Assembly (NCBI RefSeq): GCF_025362505.1
Contig: NZ_JANYGG010000044.1
Coordinates: 1-57,786, forward strand
Origin: Sphingomonas sp.
GTDB taxonomy: Bacteria; Pseudomonadota; Alphaproteobacteria; Sphingomonadales; Sphingomonadaceae
Length of the DNA: 57,786 nucleotides
Direction: 5' to 3'
Below, one piece after another: positions 1 through 8,644 of this stretch. Made by a program: the position numbers and the translations under genes. The stretch's first letter is position 1. Each line of letters begins with the position of its first letter. Under the pieces are notes generated by a model. The model saw only the letters and a program-made list of their open reading frames with translations, had not been told where the DNA came from and searched no databases.

Positions 1-120
1 CGCGTCTTCAAATCCTACGACGATATCCTTGATCACTGCTGCTTCGCCTGGAACCGTCTCACCGACCAACCGTGGCGCATCATGTCCCTCGGGCTGCGAA
101 CTTGGGCGCATCGGTTCTAA
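1..120 (+). CDS. IS630-family transposase, C-terminal fragment (cut by window edge)
   Basis: The first 39 codons before a TAA stop at 118-120 read as the end of an IS630-type transposase, with a typical tail (SYDDILDHC ... AWNRL, DQPWRIMS, WAHRF). Only the C-terminus is visible; the DDE catalytic residues lie outside the window. The element ends within the next few tens of bases, next to a tRNA-Leu gene. I could not define its terminal repeat. Family assignment rests on recognising the conserved tail. Confidence 0.75.
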   Translation, partial: RVFKSYDDILDHCCFAWNRLTDQPWRIMSLGLRTWAHRF

Positions 121-200
121 TCAGAGAGTCTTGGTATAAGATATTCCTCCGATCTGGGTTTACAGGGCGTTGGCCCTTTCTCGCAGATGAATTTCCAGTT

Positions 201-286
201 TGGTGCGGACGGCGGGACTCGAACCCGCACGCCCAAAGGGCAGAAGATTTTAAGTCTCCAGCGTCTACCGGTTCCGCCACGTCCGC
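201..286 (-). tRNA. tRNA-Leu (anticodon TAA)
   Basis: On the minus strand this folds as an 86-nt class II tRNA. The acceptor stem (GCGGAC pairing with GTCCGC) is followed by discriminator A and an encoded CCA (201-203). There is a long variable arm and a T-loop GGTTCGAGTCC. The anticodon loop reads CTTAAAA, giving anticodon TAA. It lies 39 bp downstream of ihfB on the same strand. Confidence 0.95.
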
Positions 287-325
287 ACTTGCACGGGGGT
301 TGCCCGGTACGCCGTCTGGGTCAAG

Positions 326-622
326 CTATTCGGCGTTCACTTCGCCGAGATTGAGCCGTTCGCGCATTTCCTTGCCAGGTTTGAAATAGGGCACGCGCTT
401 GGCCGAGACTTCGACCGGCTCGCCGGTACGTGGATTGCGGCCGACGCGGGCATCGCGGCTCCGGGTAGAAAAGGCGCCGAACCCGCGCAGCTCCACGCGC
501 CCGCCTTCGGCCAATTGCCCGGTGATCGAATCAAACAATGCGCCGACAACTTTTTCGACTTCACGCTGCGTGAGGTCGGGGAAATCGCTGCACAATTTCT
601 GCACCAGTTCAGATCGAATCAT
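326..622 (-). CDS. ihfB: Integration host factor subunit beta
   Basis: 98 aa, full length for the HU/IHF family. IHF is a heterodimeric nucleoid protein that bends DNA sharply, acting in recombination, packaging and transcription. The N-terminal helices start [10 protein letters not shown]. The beta-arm region carries RGFGAF and [10 protein letters not shown], the latter containing the proline that intercalates into DNA. The start is supported by GCGGGG just upstream of the ATG. As in other Alphaproteobacteria it follows rpsA. Here a strong terminator (686-726) separates the two, and a TTGACA sits at 682-687, so ihfB probably has its own promoter. Confidence 0.93.
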   Translation of the reverse strand: MIRSELVQKLCSDFPDLTQREVEKVVGALFDSITGQLAEGGRVELRGFGAFSTRSRDARVGRNPRTGEPVEVSAKRVPYFKPGKEMRERLNLGEVNAE

Positions 623-685
623 GGTCCCCGCCCGTTAACTTCGCTTAAGCTCGGTTCCCGCCAAGCCGATACGTCTAGAGTTGTC

Positions 686-726
686 AAAAAAAGAACGGCG
701 GCGCAAGCCTTTCCGCCGCGCCGCCG
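686..726 (-). terminator. Rho-independent terminator of rpsA
   Basis: On the minus strand a 9-bp perfect stem (CGGCGGCGC at 718-726 with GCGCCGCCG at 696-704) is followed by a T-rich tract across 686-695. It lies 48 bp beyond the rpsA stop and upstream of ihfB, so it ends the rpsA transcript. Confidence 0.8.
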
Positions 727-773
727 CTCCGTGATCGGTCAGCCGCGAACGGCCGCCCGCGCTTTTTACAGAC

Positions 774-2486
774 TTACTTCTTGGCGGCCTTGAGCGCTTC
801 GCCCAGAATGTCGCCCAGCGATGCACCGCTGTCGGACGAGCCATACTGCGCAACCGCCTGCTTTTCTTCGCTGATCTGCAGCGCCTTGATCGAGAAGGTC
901 GGCTTCTTCGAGCGATCGAAGCCGGTCACCTGCGCGTCGAACTTCTGGCCGACCTGGAAGCGCTCGGGGCGCTGCTCGTCGCGGTCGCGGCCAAGATCGG
1001 TGCGCTTGATGAAGCCGGTCACGCCGTCGTCGCCGACCTGCACTTCCAGCCCACCGTCGCGAACCTCGAGCACGGTCACGGTGACTGTCTCGTTCTTGTT
1101 GACGCCCGAACCGCCCGACGTGCCGGCGCCGCCAGCGGCGACCCCGCCGCGCTCAAGCTGCTTCATGCCGAGCGAGATGCGCTCCTTTTCGACATCGACG
1201 TCGAGCACGACGGCCTTGACCGTCTCACCCTTGTGATGAAGCGCCAAGGCTTCTTCGCCAGTGACGCCCCAAGCGATATCCGACATGTGGACCATCCCGT
1301 CGACGTCGCCGTCGAGCCCGATGAACAGGCCAAATTCGGTGGCGTTCTTGACTTCGCCCTCGACCTGGCTGCCGACGGGGTGCTTCTCGGCAAAGTCGCC
1401 CCACGGGTTCGACTGGGCCTGCTTGAGGCCGAGCGAAATGCGGCGCTTCTCCTCGTCGACCTCAAGGATCTTGACTTCGACTTCCTGCGACGTCGAGACG
1501 ATCTTGCCCGGATGGACGTTCTTTTTGGTCCAGCTCATCTCGGAGACGTGGACGAGGCCCTCGATGCCCGGCTCCAACTCAACGAACGCTCCGTATTCGG
1601 TGATGTTGGTGACGCGGCCGGTGAAGTTGCCCTCGATCGGGTATTTCGCTGCGGCGCCTTCCCACGGATCGCTCTCGAGCTGCTTCATGCCGAGCGAGAT
1701 GCGCTGTGTGTCGCGGTTGATGCGGATGATCTGCACCTTGACCGTGTCACCGATGTTGATCAGCTCCGACGGGTGGCCGACGCGCTTGTAGCTGATGTCG
1801 GTGACGTGGAGCAGGCCGTCGATGCCGCCAAGGTCAACGAACGCACCATAATCGGTGATGTTCTTGACGATGCCTTCGATCACCTGACCCTCGGCGAGGG
1901 TCTGGATCAGGCCCGAGCGCTGTTCGGCGCGGGTTTCTTCGAGGATCGCGCGGCGCGACACGACGATGTTGCCGCGACGGCGGTCCATCTTGAGGATCTG
2001 GAACGGCTGCGGCAGGTCCATCAGCGGACCGACGTCGCGCACCGGGCGGATATCGACCTGGCTGCCGGGCAGGAACGCCACGGCGCCGCCGAGATCGACG
2101 GTGAAGCCGCCCTTGACCCGGCCGAAGATCGTGCCTTCGACGCGCTCGGCCTTCTCGAATTCCTTCTCCAGCTTGTCCCACGCGGCTTCGCGGCGGGCGC
2201 GGTCGCGCGACAGCATCGCTTCTCCGCTGGCGTTCTCGACGCGGTCGACGAACACTTCGACTTCGTCGCCAACCTTGAGTTCGGCCTTCTGGCCCGGCGC
2301 GGCGAATTCGCGCAGCGGCACGCGGCCTTCGGACTTCAGCCCGACGTCGATGACGGCGAGGTCGTTCTCAATGGCGGTGACGATGCCCTTGACGACCTTG
2401 CCCTCGAAGGACTCGTTTTCGCCGCCAAGCGATTCATTGAGCATTGCCGCGAAATCGTCGCGGGTCGGAAATGCCGTTGTGGCCAT
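774..2486 (-). CDS. rpsA: 30S ribosomal protein S1
   Basis: 570 aa, normal length for alphaproteobacterial S1. S1 binds mRNA on the 30S subunit and helps initiation on structured or weak-SD messages. The protein is a chain of S1 (OB-fold) repeats. Repeats 3-4 show the usual YGAFVDLGG and YGAFVELEPG cores and the LLHVTDIS / LVHVSEMSW signatures. The repeats end with ISLGMKQL/ISLGLKQ. The last repeats are more divergent, and a Gly/Ser-rich linker lies near residue 450. No strong SD precedes the ATG, as expected for an autoregulated S1 gene. It sits in the usual order before ihfB, but bioFDA separates it from cmk. Confidence 0.97.
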   Translation of the reverse strand: MATTAFPTRDDFAAMLNESLGGENESFEGKVVKGIVTAIENDLAVIDVGLKSEGRVPLREFAAPGQKAELKVGDEVEVFVDRVENASGEAMLSRDRARREAAWDKLEKEFEKAERVEGTIFGRVKGGFTVDLGGAVAFLPGSQVDIRPVRDVGPLMDLPQPFQILKMDRRRGNIVVSRRAILEETRAEQRSGLIQTLAEGQVIEGIVKNITDYGAFVDLGGIDGLLHVTDISYKRVGHPSELINIGDTVKVQIIRINRDTQRISLGMKQLESDPWEGAAAKYPIEGNFTGRVTNITEYGAFVELEPGIEGLVHVSEMSWTKKNVHPGKIVSTSQEVEVKILEVDEEKRRISLGLKQAQSNPWGDFAEKHPVGSQVEGEVKNATEFGLFIGLDGDVDGMVHMSDIAWGVTGEEALALHHKGETVKAVVLDVDVEKERISLGMKQLERGGVAAGGAGTSGGSGVNKNETVTVTVLEVRDGGLEVQVGDDGVTGFIKRTDLGRDRDEQRPERFQVGQKFDAQVTGFDRSKKPTFSIKALQISEEKQAVAQYGSSDSGASLGDILGEALKAAKK

Positions 2487-2777
2487 AAAAAAGGTGGTCT
2501 TTCAAAAAGCGTTTCGGCCGCTGGCCGGACCAACATGGTCGGCTTCCGTCGAGCGGACTTTGGTGAAACCCTGTCCGCCGCGACGACCCCATGCCGGCGC
2601 GGCATCCATTGGGTGCGAAATACGGGAGGAGCGCCAACAGCAAACGGCGCACCCGGACCCGGCGGCCCTCAGGACCACCGACCAAGCCGCGCTCGCCAAA
2701 AGACGGGCCGCCCGCGAGACACTCCCGCCGGACGGCAGCGCGCTTAGCCCAGCAAGGGGCAAAGGGCAAGGAAAGCG
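2487..2777 (-). other. rpsA leader / bioA-rpsA intergenic region
   Basis: The 291 bp between the bioA stop and the rpsA start hold no convincing gene. This must contain any rpsA promoter and the leader through which S1 might autoregulate. I see no clean sigma-70 consensus or terminator. Short reading frames crossing it run into rpsA antisense and look like GC-skew artefacts. Confidence 0.5.
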
Positions 2778-4031
2778 TCAGGCGAAAAGGCCGGCTGCCT
2801 CAGCGATGGCGACGTAGATGGCGTCGAGGTCGGCGTCGTCGATGCAATAGGGCGGCATGACGTAGATCGTGTTGCCGAGCGGGCGAAGCAGAAGGTCGCG
2901 GTCGCGGAAGTGGGCAAGAAGACGCGGGGCGAGCGCCGAGAGGTAGCCCTTGTCGCGGGTTTCGAGGTCAATCGCGGTAATCGTCCCGAGCGCGCGGGAG
3001 TTGGTGACTCCAGGTAATCCGGCGAGCGCCTCCAACCGCGTCGCCTGCCGCGCCGCCAGCGATGCGACCCGCTCGAGCACCGGCTCCTCCCGCCAGATCG
3101 CGAGGTTGGCGGCGGCGGCGGCGCAGGCCATCGGATTGGCGGTATAGCTCGACGAGTGGAAGAACAGCTTCGCGCGATCGGTCGAGCGGTGCGCTTCAAA
3201 AATCGCCTCGCTCGCCAGCGTCACCGCCAACGGCACCGCGCCGCCGGTAAGGCCCTTCGACAGGCACATTACGTCGGGCACGACACCGGCCTGCTCGCAC
3301 GCGGTCAGCGTCCCCGTCCGGCCCCACCCGGTCATCACCTCGTCGGCTATGAACAGCACGTCGTGGGCGGCGCAGATCCGCCGCATCTCGGTCAGCACCC
3401 ACGCCGGGTAGAACAGCATCCCACCCGCGCCGAGGATCAGCGGCTCGACGATCAGCGCGGCGGGCCTGTCGCGGCATTCGCGTTCGAGCGCGTCGAGCGT
3501 CGCCTGCTCGGCGCCCGATGCCGGGAAGGGAATGGTGCCGACGTCGAACAGCAATGGCTCATAGGCGCGGTTGAACGCGCCGCGCGCGCCAACCGACATC
3601 GCGCCGATCGTGTCGCCGTGATAGCTGTGCTCGATCACCAGCAGGCGATGACGCGGCTGGCCGATATTGAGCCAGTATCCGAGCGCCATCTTCAGCGCGA
3701 CCTCGACGCTGGTCGACCCGGAATCGGAGAAGAAGACGCGGGTCAGCGCTGGCGGGAGGATCGCCAGTAGGCCGCGCGCGAGCTCCTCGGCCGGCTCGTG
3801 AGTCCAACCGGCGAAGATGATCTGGTCGAGCTTGTGCGCCTGCTCGGCGATCGCCGCCATAATCCGCGGGTTTCGGTGACCGTGCGTCGTTACCCACCAC
3901 GACGAAATCGCGTCGATGATCCGCCGGCCGTCCGCGGTGTAGAGCGCGGCGCCCTCGGCGTGGGTTACGAGCGGGATCGGCTCGCCCAGCCCATGCTGGG
4001 TGAACGGATGCCAGATCGGCGATCCGCTCAC
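2778..4031 (-). CDS. bioA: Adenosylmethionine-8-amino-7-oxononanoate aminotransferase
   Basis: 417 aa, the usual size for class III PLP aminotransferases. It transfers the amino group of S-adenosylmethionine to 7-keto-8-aminopelargonate, giving diaminopelargonate, the third-to-last biotin step. The N-terminus shows IWHPFTQ, followed by the substrate-binding SSWW. FIADEVMTGWGR carries the cofactor Asp, and the Schiff-base lysine is in LSKGLTGG (about Lys259). The GTG start overlaps the bioD stop (GTGA), so the two are translationally coupled. It is the last gene of a bioF-bioD-bioA run. Confidence 0.95.
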   Translation of the reverse strand: MSGSPIWHPFTQHGLGEPIPLVTHAEGAALYTADGRRIIDAISSWWVTTHGHRNPRIMAAIAEQAHKLDQIIFAGWTHEPAEELARGLLAILPPALTRVFFSDSGSTSVEVALKMALGYWLNIGQPRHRLLVIEHSYHGDTIGAMSVGARGAFNRAYEPLLFDVGTIPFPASGAEQATLDALERECRDRPAALIVEPLILGAGGMLFYPAWVLTEMRRICAAHDVLFIADEVMTGWGRTGTLTACEQAGVVPDVMCLSKGLTGGAVPLAVTLASEAIFEAHRSTDRAKLFFHSSSYTANPMACAAAAANLAIWREEPVLERVASLAARQATRLEALAGLPGVTNSRALGTITAIDLETRDKGYLSALAPRLLAHFRDRDLLLRPLGNTIYVMPPYCIDDADLDAIYVAIAEAAGLFA

Positions 4032-4651
4032 GCAAAGTCCGCAAGGTCGAAGTTGGCGGCGAAGGCAGCGGCGAGCGCGGCGGGCTCGAGCGGGTCGATT
4101 CTCGGCAGGCGTCCAAGCCGCCTCACCCGACCGATCCGGCAGATGGTCGCCTCGCTATCCTCCTGCGCCTCGCCGATGAAAGCGATCCCGAGGATCGGCA
4201 CACCGCGCGAGCGGAGCGCCTCGATCGACAGTAGGCTGTGATTGATCGTGCCGAGCGCGGTCCGCGCGACCAGCACCACCGGCGCTCCCCATGTCGCGAA
4301 CAGGTCGGCGAAGAGGGTTTCGCGGACGATCGGGACGAGCACGCCCCCTGCCCCCTCCACCACCAGATCGTTAATGGGCGGGAGCATCAGACGATCGAGG
4401 TCGATTGCGAGCCCGTCGATCTCGGCGGCACGGTGGGGCGAGCAGGGCGTTTTCAGGCAATAGGCTTCAGGGAGCGTTGCCCTCAGCCCGGCACCCGCCA
4501 GCGCGACGACCCGTTCGCGATCGGTACCATCGTCGAAACCGGCCTGGATCGGCTTCCAGTATGTGGCGCCGAGCGCCCCGGCGAGGGCTGCGGCGAAAAC
4601 CGTCTTGCCAATGTCGGTATCGGTCCCGGTCACGATGATAGCCCGGGTCAC
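4028..4651 (-). CDS. bioD: Dethiobiotin synthase
   Basis: 207 aa from a GTG start that overlaps the bioF stop (GTGA); a longer in-frame extension upstream lies within bioF and is not expected to be translated. BioD closes the ureido ring of dethiobiotin using CO2 and ATP. The N-terminal P-loop GTDTDIGKT is at residues 9-17, with the substrate lysine in WKPIQAG and the motif VEGAGGVLVPI near residue 110. Its 3' end overlaps bioA by 4 nt. It is the middle gene of a tightly packed biotin block. Confidence 0.94.
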   Translation of the reverse strand: MTRAIIVTGTDTDIGKTVFAAALAGALGATYWKPIQAGFDDGTDRERVVALAGAGLRATLPEAYCLKTPCSPHRAAEIDGLAIDLDRLMLPPINDLVVEGAGGVLVPIVRETLFADLFATWGAPVVLVARTALGTINHSLLSIEALRSRGVPILGIAFIGEAQEDSEATICRIGRVRRLGRLPRIDPLEPAALAAAFAANFDLADFA

Positions 4652-5805
4652 AGGGCCACCTTCAGCGCATCGGCAAGTGCATTCACGTCGGCCTCCTTCG
4701 CATTGAGGGTAAGCGAAATCCGCAGCCGTGATGTCCCCGCCGGGACGGTCGGCGGGCGAATGCCGCGGACATCGAACCCGGCCGCCTGCAGCGCCGCCGC
4801 GGCGCGCATCGTCGCGCCATCGTCGCCGATGATCAGCGGCAATATCTGCGATCCGGTCGGCGCGATCCCAAGCGGAGCCAGCTTTCGTTCGGCATGTGCG
4901 ACAAGCCGCCACAACGCCGCGTGGCGCTCAGGCTCATCGACCAGGATCCGCAGCGCCTCACGCACCGCGCTCGCCATCAGCGGCGACGGCGCGGTCGAGA
5001 AGATGAACGGGCGTGCGCGGTTGACAAGGAAGTCGCGCAGCAGCTCCGGCCCGCACAACAGCGCTCCCTCGCAGCCGAGCGCCTTGCCGCAAGTGTGCAG
5101 CGTGACGACGTTGTCGGCATCGTGGATCGCGTCGGCGAGGCCGCGCCCGTCGCGCCCGAACACCCCCGTGGCATGCGCTTCGTCGATGACCAGCATCGCA
5201 TCGTGCGCCGCCGCGACCTTAGCCAGATCGACTAACGGCGCCCGGTCACCATCCATCGAGTAAAGACTTTCGACCGCGATCCACGCCCTCCCCATCCCGC
5301 CCGCCGAGCGCCAGCGCTTGATCGCGTCGTCGAACCCGTCGGGGTCATTATGTGCCGCGCTGGTTACCTCGGCCCGCCCCATCCGCATGCCGTCGAGCGC
5401 GCTGGCGTGGATCAGCGCATCGTGGACGACGAGGTCGCCGCGCTGCGGCAGCGTCGCGAACAAGGCGGTGTTGGCGGCGAACCCGCTCGAGAAATACAGT
5501 GCCGATTGCGACCCGAAAAAGGCCGACGCCTCGGCCTCGATCAGCTCATGCTCCGGATCATTCCCGCGCAGCAGCCGCGAACCGCCCGACCCGACCGGTA
5601 CACCCCGCGCCATCGCCTCGCGCACTGCCTCGGCAAGGCGCGGCGCCGCGCCGAGCGCAAGATAATCGTTCGAGGCGAAGTCGATCCCCACCCGTGGCCG
5701 CAGCGACCGAATGCGGTCGATCGACGCAAGATGCTCGAGCTGGTCGCGATAGTCTTGCAAGCCACCCATCGTCCGCGCCTTAACCAATTTCGCGAGGCGC
5801 GCCAT
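4648..5805 (-). CDS. bioF: 8-amino-7-oxononanoate synthase
   Basis: 385 aa, matching the family. A PLP enzyme of the alpha-oxoamine synthase group, it condenses pimeloyl-ACP/CoA with alanine. Visible landmarks are DFASNDYLAL near residue 50, GSGGSRLLRGN for substrate binding, VIDEAHATGVFG (cofactor Asp) and THTCGKALG-type motif with the PLP lysine at about 241. I place the start at the ATG at 5805, 10 bp past the cmk stop. An in-frame extension into cmk is unlikely, and a downstream ATG is possible. It leads the bioFDA run behind cmk. Confidence 0.93.
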   Translation of the reverse strand: MARLAKLVKARTMGGLQDYRDQLEHLASIDRIRSLRPRVGIDFASNDYLALGAAPRLAEAVREAMARGVPVGSGGSRLLRGNDPEHELIEAEASAFFGSQSALYFSSGFAANTALFATLPQRGDLVVHDALIHASALDGMRMGRAEVTSAAHNDPDGFDDAIKRWRSAGGMGRAWIAVESLYSMDGDRAPLVDLAKVAAAHDAMLVIDEAHATGVFGRDGRGLADAIHDADNVVTLHTCGKALGCEGALLCGPELLRDFLVNRARPFIFSTAPSPLMASAVREALRILVDEPERHAALWRLVAHAERKLAPLGIAPTGSQILPLIIGDDGATMRAAAALQAAGFDVRGIRPPTVPAGTSRLRISLTLNAKEADVNALADALKVAL

Positions 5806-5815
5806 CAGGCAGCGG

Positions 5816-6451
5816 TCAGCGGCGCTGTTCGACCAACGCGATGGCGGCGGTAATCGCTTCGTCGATCTGCAATTCGCCCGTGTCGAGCAACTCCGCATCC
5901 TGCGCCATTAACAGTGGCGCCGCCTCGCGGCCCGCGTCGCGCTCGTCACGCGCCCTGATGTCGATCAGCACCTCGTCGAAATGCGCCGGCTTGTCTTTCG
6001 CGACCAGCTCGTCGGTGCGGCGGCGCGCGCGGATCTCGGGGCTGGCGGTGACGAACAGCTTCGCCGTCGCGTGCGGCGCGATGACCGTCCCCGTGTCGCG
6101 CCCGTCGAGCACCGCTCCACCCTGCTGGTCGGCGAAGTCGCGCTGCCGGTCGAGCAACGCGGCACGAACCGCCGGGAAGGCAGAAATGCGCGACGCCACC
6201 TCACCGACGATCTCCGACCGAAGCTCGGGATCGTCGGGCGGCACCAGCCCGGTCTTGCACGCACGGACCGCTTCGAACTCGCTCGCAGGGTCGCCGCCCC
6301 AGCGCAAAAGGCTCAGCGCGACCGAACGATACAGCAGCCCGGTGTCCATGTGCGGCAAGCCATAATGCGCCGCCAGCGCCCGCGCGATCGTGCCCTTGCC
6401 GCTGGCGGCGGGACCATCGACAGTGATTAGCAGGGGACGCGCTTGGCTCAC
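5816..6451 (-). CDS. cmk: Cytidylate kinase
   Basis: 211 aa, full length. It phosphorylates CMP/dCMP with ATP in the cytosol. The P-loop GPAASGKGT is at residues 13-21, followed by HMDTGLLYR (CMP binding), LDGRDTGTV, and RRRTDE in the lid. It starts at GTG with only a weak upstream SD. The usual downstream partner in this class is rpsA, but bioF follows after 10 bp. The usual upstream partner aroA is not present: a divergent FYDLN_acid gene lies there instead. Confidence 0.94.
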   Translation of the reverse strand: MSQARPLLITVDGPAASGKGTIARALAAHYGLPHMDTGLLYRSVALSLLRWGGDPASEFEAVRACKTGLVPPDDPELRSEIVGEVASRISAFPAVRAALLDRQRDFADQQGGAVLDGRDTGTVIAPHATAKLFVTASPEIRARRRTDELVAKDKPAHFDEVLIDIRARDERDAGREAAPLLMAQDAELLDTGELQIDEAITAAIALVEQRR

Positions 6452-6556
6452 GCCAGGCGCTTTGACAGGGGGCCGGGGCTATGGCAAGGCGCCGGCGACT
6501 GACCGGGCGGCGCCTTTCGCTGCCGTCCCTCACTACAACATTGGAGACGCGGCCAG

Positions 6557-6877
6557 ATGGTCAAACCTGAATGGGGTCACAAGCGCACTTGCCCCAAATG
6601 TTCGACCCGCTTCTATGATCTCGGCAAGGACGAGCCCGTCACGTGCATCGCGTGCGGCGCGACCTTCTCGCCCGACGCGGTGCTGAAGTCGAAGCAGCCG
6701 CAGGCGTTCGAAACGGCGCAGGCGCCCGACAAGCTCAAGGACGCCAACGAGGATCTCGGCGCCGAGGATCTGGTGCCCGACGAGGACGAAGAGCCTTCGC
6801 CGGACGACGAGGTCGACCTGACGACGAGCGACGACGATCTCGGCGTCCCGACCGGCGCCGAAGAGGATGAGCATTAA
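6557..6877 (+). CDS. FYDLN_acid (TIGR02300) family protein
   Basis: 106 aa. The N-terminal third has two zinc-ribbon-like CxxC pairs (Cys12/Cys15 and Cys30/Cys33) flanking the diagnostic FYDL at residues 19-22. The C-terminal half is very acidic, rich in DED/EE. The family is characteristic of Alphaproteobacteria and has no proven function. It is divergent from cmk and followed by a long inverted repeat and tRNA-Ala, a neighbourhood I recall as conserved in related genomes. GGAG lies about 10 bp before the ATG. Confidence 0.9.
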   Translation: MVKPEWGHKRTCPKCSTRFYDLGKDEPVTCIACGATFSPDAVLKSKQPQAFETAQAPDKLKDANEDLGAEDLVPDEDEEPSPDDEVDLTTSDDDLGVPTGAEEDEH

Positions 6878-6923
6878 GTTTGGCTAGCCTGCACTGGCCC
6901 CGGCCGGTGCAGGCTAGCCAAAC
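6878..6923 (+). terminator. Long perfect inverted repeat, probable terminator of the FYDLN gene
   Basis: Two 17-nt arms, GTTTGGCTAGCCTGCAC (6878-6894) and its exact complement (6907-6923), flank a GC-rich loop immediately after the stop codon. There is no strict T-run, though ATAATTTTT follows about 12 bp later. It may equally act as an mRNA 3' end stabiliser. Confidence 0.6.
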
Positions 6924-6985
6924 ACGCCACGCGATAATTTTTCCCATTTCCAGCGGGGGAAACATCGCCTAATGGCGCTGACATT

Positions 6986-7061
6986 GGGGCCGTAGCTCAG
7001 CTGGGAGAGCGTCGCGATGGCATTGCGAAGGTCTGGGGTTCGATCCCCCACGGCTCCACCA
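6986..7061 (+). tRNA. tRNA-Ala (anticodon GGC)
   Basis: 76 nt including encoded CCA (7059-7061). The acceptor GGGGCCG pairs with CGGCTCC. The D-arm is GCTCAGCTGGGAGAGC and the T-loop is GGTTCGATCCC. The anticodon stem TCGCG/TGCGA encloses loop ATGGCAT, giving anticodon GGC. It marks the boundary between ordinary high-GC DNA and the low-GC photolyase block. Confidence 0.95.
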
Positions 7062-7112
7062 CCCCTTCCCAGGCCTTTGTAAGGCGCAGGGATCACCGGA
7101 AAACAAGCGCTG

Positions 7113-8624
7113 TTGAAATCCCAGCTGATCCCGATTCTTGGCGATCAACTGTCGCCCGATATTGCCTCCTTGCGCCAAGCCGATAAAGCGGCCGCAATCA
7201 TCCTGATGTGCGAGGTGGCCGAGGAAGCTACTTACGTTCGCCATCACAAAAAGAAGATAGCGTTCATCTTCAGCGCCATGCGTCATTTTGCCAACGAATT
7301 GCGGCAGGCCGGCTGGACTGTGGATTATGTGGCTCTGGACGATACCGAAAATTGTGGATCATTGCGGGGCGAAGTCGCGCGCGCAGTCGAGCGGCATGGC
7401 ACGATCGCGGTCACGATCACCGCGCCGGGCGAGTGGCGCTTGCTCGAGGACATGCAAGGCTGGCCATGCCAACCAACGATCTTGTCGGATGATCGCTTCT
7501 TGTGCAGCGATTCGGCATTCGCCGCCTGGGCCGAGGGCCGCAAAACGTTGCGGATGGAATATTTCTACCGCGACATGCGCCGCGCAACCGGGCTGCTGAT
7601 GGATGGCGACCAGCCGGAAGGCGGGAAATGGAATTTTGATCATGACAATCGCAAGCCCGCCAGAGGTGAGCAGCATTTCCCGGGGGTACCGCGCTTCGCC
7701 CCGGACGCACTGACAGCGGAGGTGCTGGCGCTGGTTGCCGAGCGCTTTGCTGATCATTTCGGTGATCTTGAACCTTTTTGGTTTGCAGCGACGCGGGCCG
7801 ATGCTCAGGTAGCGCTGGCGCATTTCATCGACCACGCGCTCGCCCGCTTCGGCGATTTTCAGGATGCCATGTTGCTCAAGGAAAAATTCCTCAGCCATGC
7901 GGTTCTCGGCCTCTACATCAACTGCGGATTGCTTGATGCACTCAGTGTGTGCCGCGCTGTTGAAGCTGCCTATCGTAAGGGGCACGTACCGCTTAACGCG
8001 GCTGAGGGTTTCATTCGCCAGGTTATCGGCTGGCGCGAATATGTGCGCGGCATTTACTGGCTAAAAATGCCTGATTATATTGCCAATAATGCTTTGGAAG
8101 CGACACGGCCGCTGCCTGATTTCTACTGGACCGGCGACACCGAGATGGCCTGTGTCCGCGCTTGCGTCGTCCAGACGCGCGAGGAAGCCTACGCCCATCA
8201 TATCCAGCGGCTGATGGTCACGGGCAATTTCGCACTGCTAGCCGGCGTCGATCCGTACGCGGTGCATCAATGGTATCTTGCGGTTTATGCCGATGCTTAT
8301 GAATGGGTCGAGCTGCCGAATACGCTGGGCATGAGCCAATTCGCCGATGGCGGCCTGCTTGCATCCAAGCCCTATGCGGCCAGCGGGGCCTACATCGACC
8401 GCATGTCGGATTATTGCAAAAACTGCAGTTTCGACGTGAAGGCAAAGAATGGCGCCAAGGCCTGCCCGTTCAACTACCTCTATTGGGATTTTCTAGTGCG
8501 GCACGAGGCACGCCTGCGCCGCAATCCGCGGATGGCCCAAATGTATCGGACCTACGACAAGCTCGCCGATGACCGAAAGCTGGCGATCGCTCAGGATGCC
8601 AAGCGGTTTCTGTCCAATTTGTAA
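7113..8624 (+). CDS. (6-4) photolyase / cryptochrome of the iron-sulfur bacterial (PhrB-like, DPRP) class
   Basis: 503 aa from a TTG start; family size about 500. These enzymes use blue light, FAD and a 4Fe-4S cluster to repair (6-4) pyrimidine photoproducts. The N-terminal Rossmann-like antenna domain starts LIPILGDQLS. The C-terminal helical FAD domain contains GWREYVRGIYW and HHIQRLMVTGN, the HH pair matching the catalytic histidine region of Agrobacterium PhrB. Four cysteines near residues 350, 435, 438 and 451 match the cluster ligand spacing in that protein. Local GC is visibly low (hand counts of two 60-base lines gave 53% and 40%). It converges on the DUF2256/photolyase operon. Confidence 0.9.
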   Translation: MKSQLIPILGDQLSPDIASLRQADKAAAIILMCEVAEEATYVRHHKKKIAFIFSAMRHFANELRQAGWTVDYVALDDTENCGSLRGEVARAVERHGTIAVTITAPGEWRLLEDMQGWPCQPTILSDDRFLCSDSAFAAWAEGRKTLRMEYFYRDMRRATGLLMDGDQPEGGKWNFDHDNRKPARGEQHFPGVPRFAPDALTAEVLALVAERFADHFGDLEPFWFAATRADAQVALAHFIDHALARFGDFQDAMLLKEKFLSHAVLGLYINCGLLDALSVCRAVEAAYRKGHVPLNAAEGFIRQVIGWREYVRGIYWLKMPDYIANNALEATRPLPDFYWTGDTEMACVRACVVQTREEAYAHHIQRLMVTGNFALLAGVDPYAVHQWYLAVYADAYEWVELPNTLGMSQFADGGLLASKPYAASGAYIDRMSDYCKNCSFDVKAKNGAKACPFNYLYWDFLVRHEARLRRNPRMAQMYRTYDKLADDRKLAIAQDAKRFLSNL

Positions 8625-8644
8625 GGCCCGACGGCGACGGAGGC

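Noticed and set aside
682-687. Complete sigma-70 promoter for ihfB
   Set aside because: TTGACA is present at this position on the minus strand, but no credible -10 hexamer lies 16-18 bp downstream, so it is mentioned only as support for separate transcription.
1233-2747. 504-codon open frame on the plus strand over rpsA
   Set aside because: Antisense shadow of a real S1 gene. High GC creates long open frames on the opposite strand, and the translation is rich in Asp/Ala/Leu/Val with no recognisable domain.
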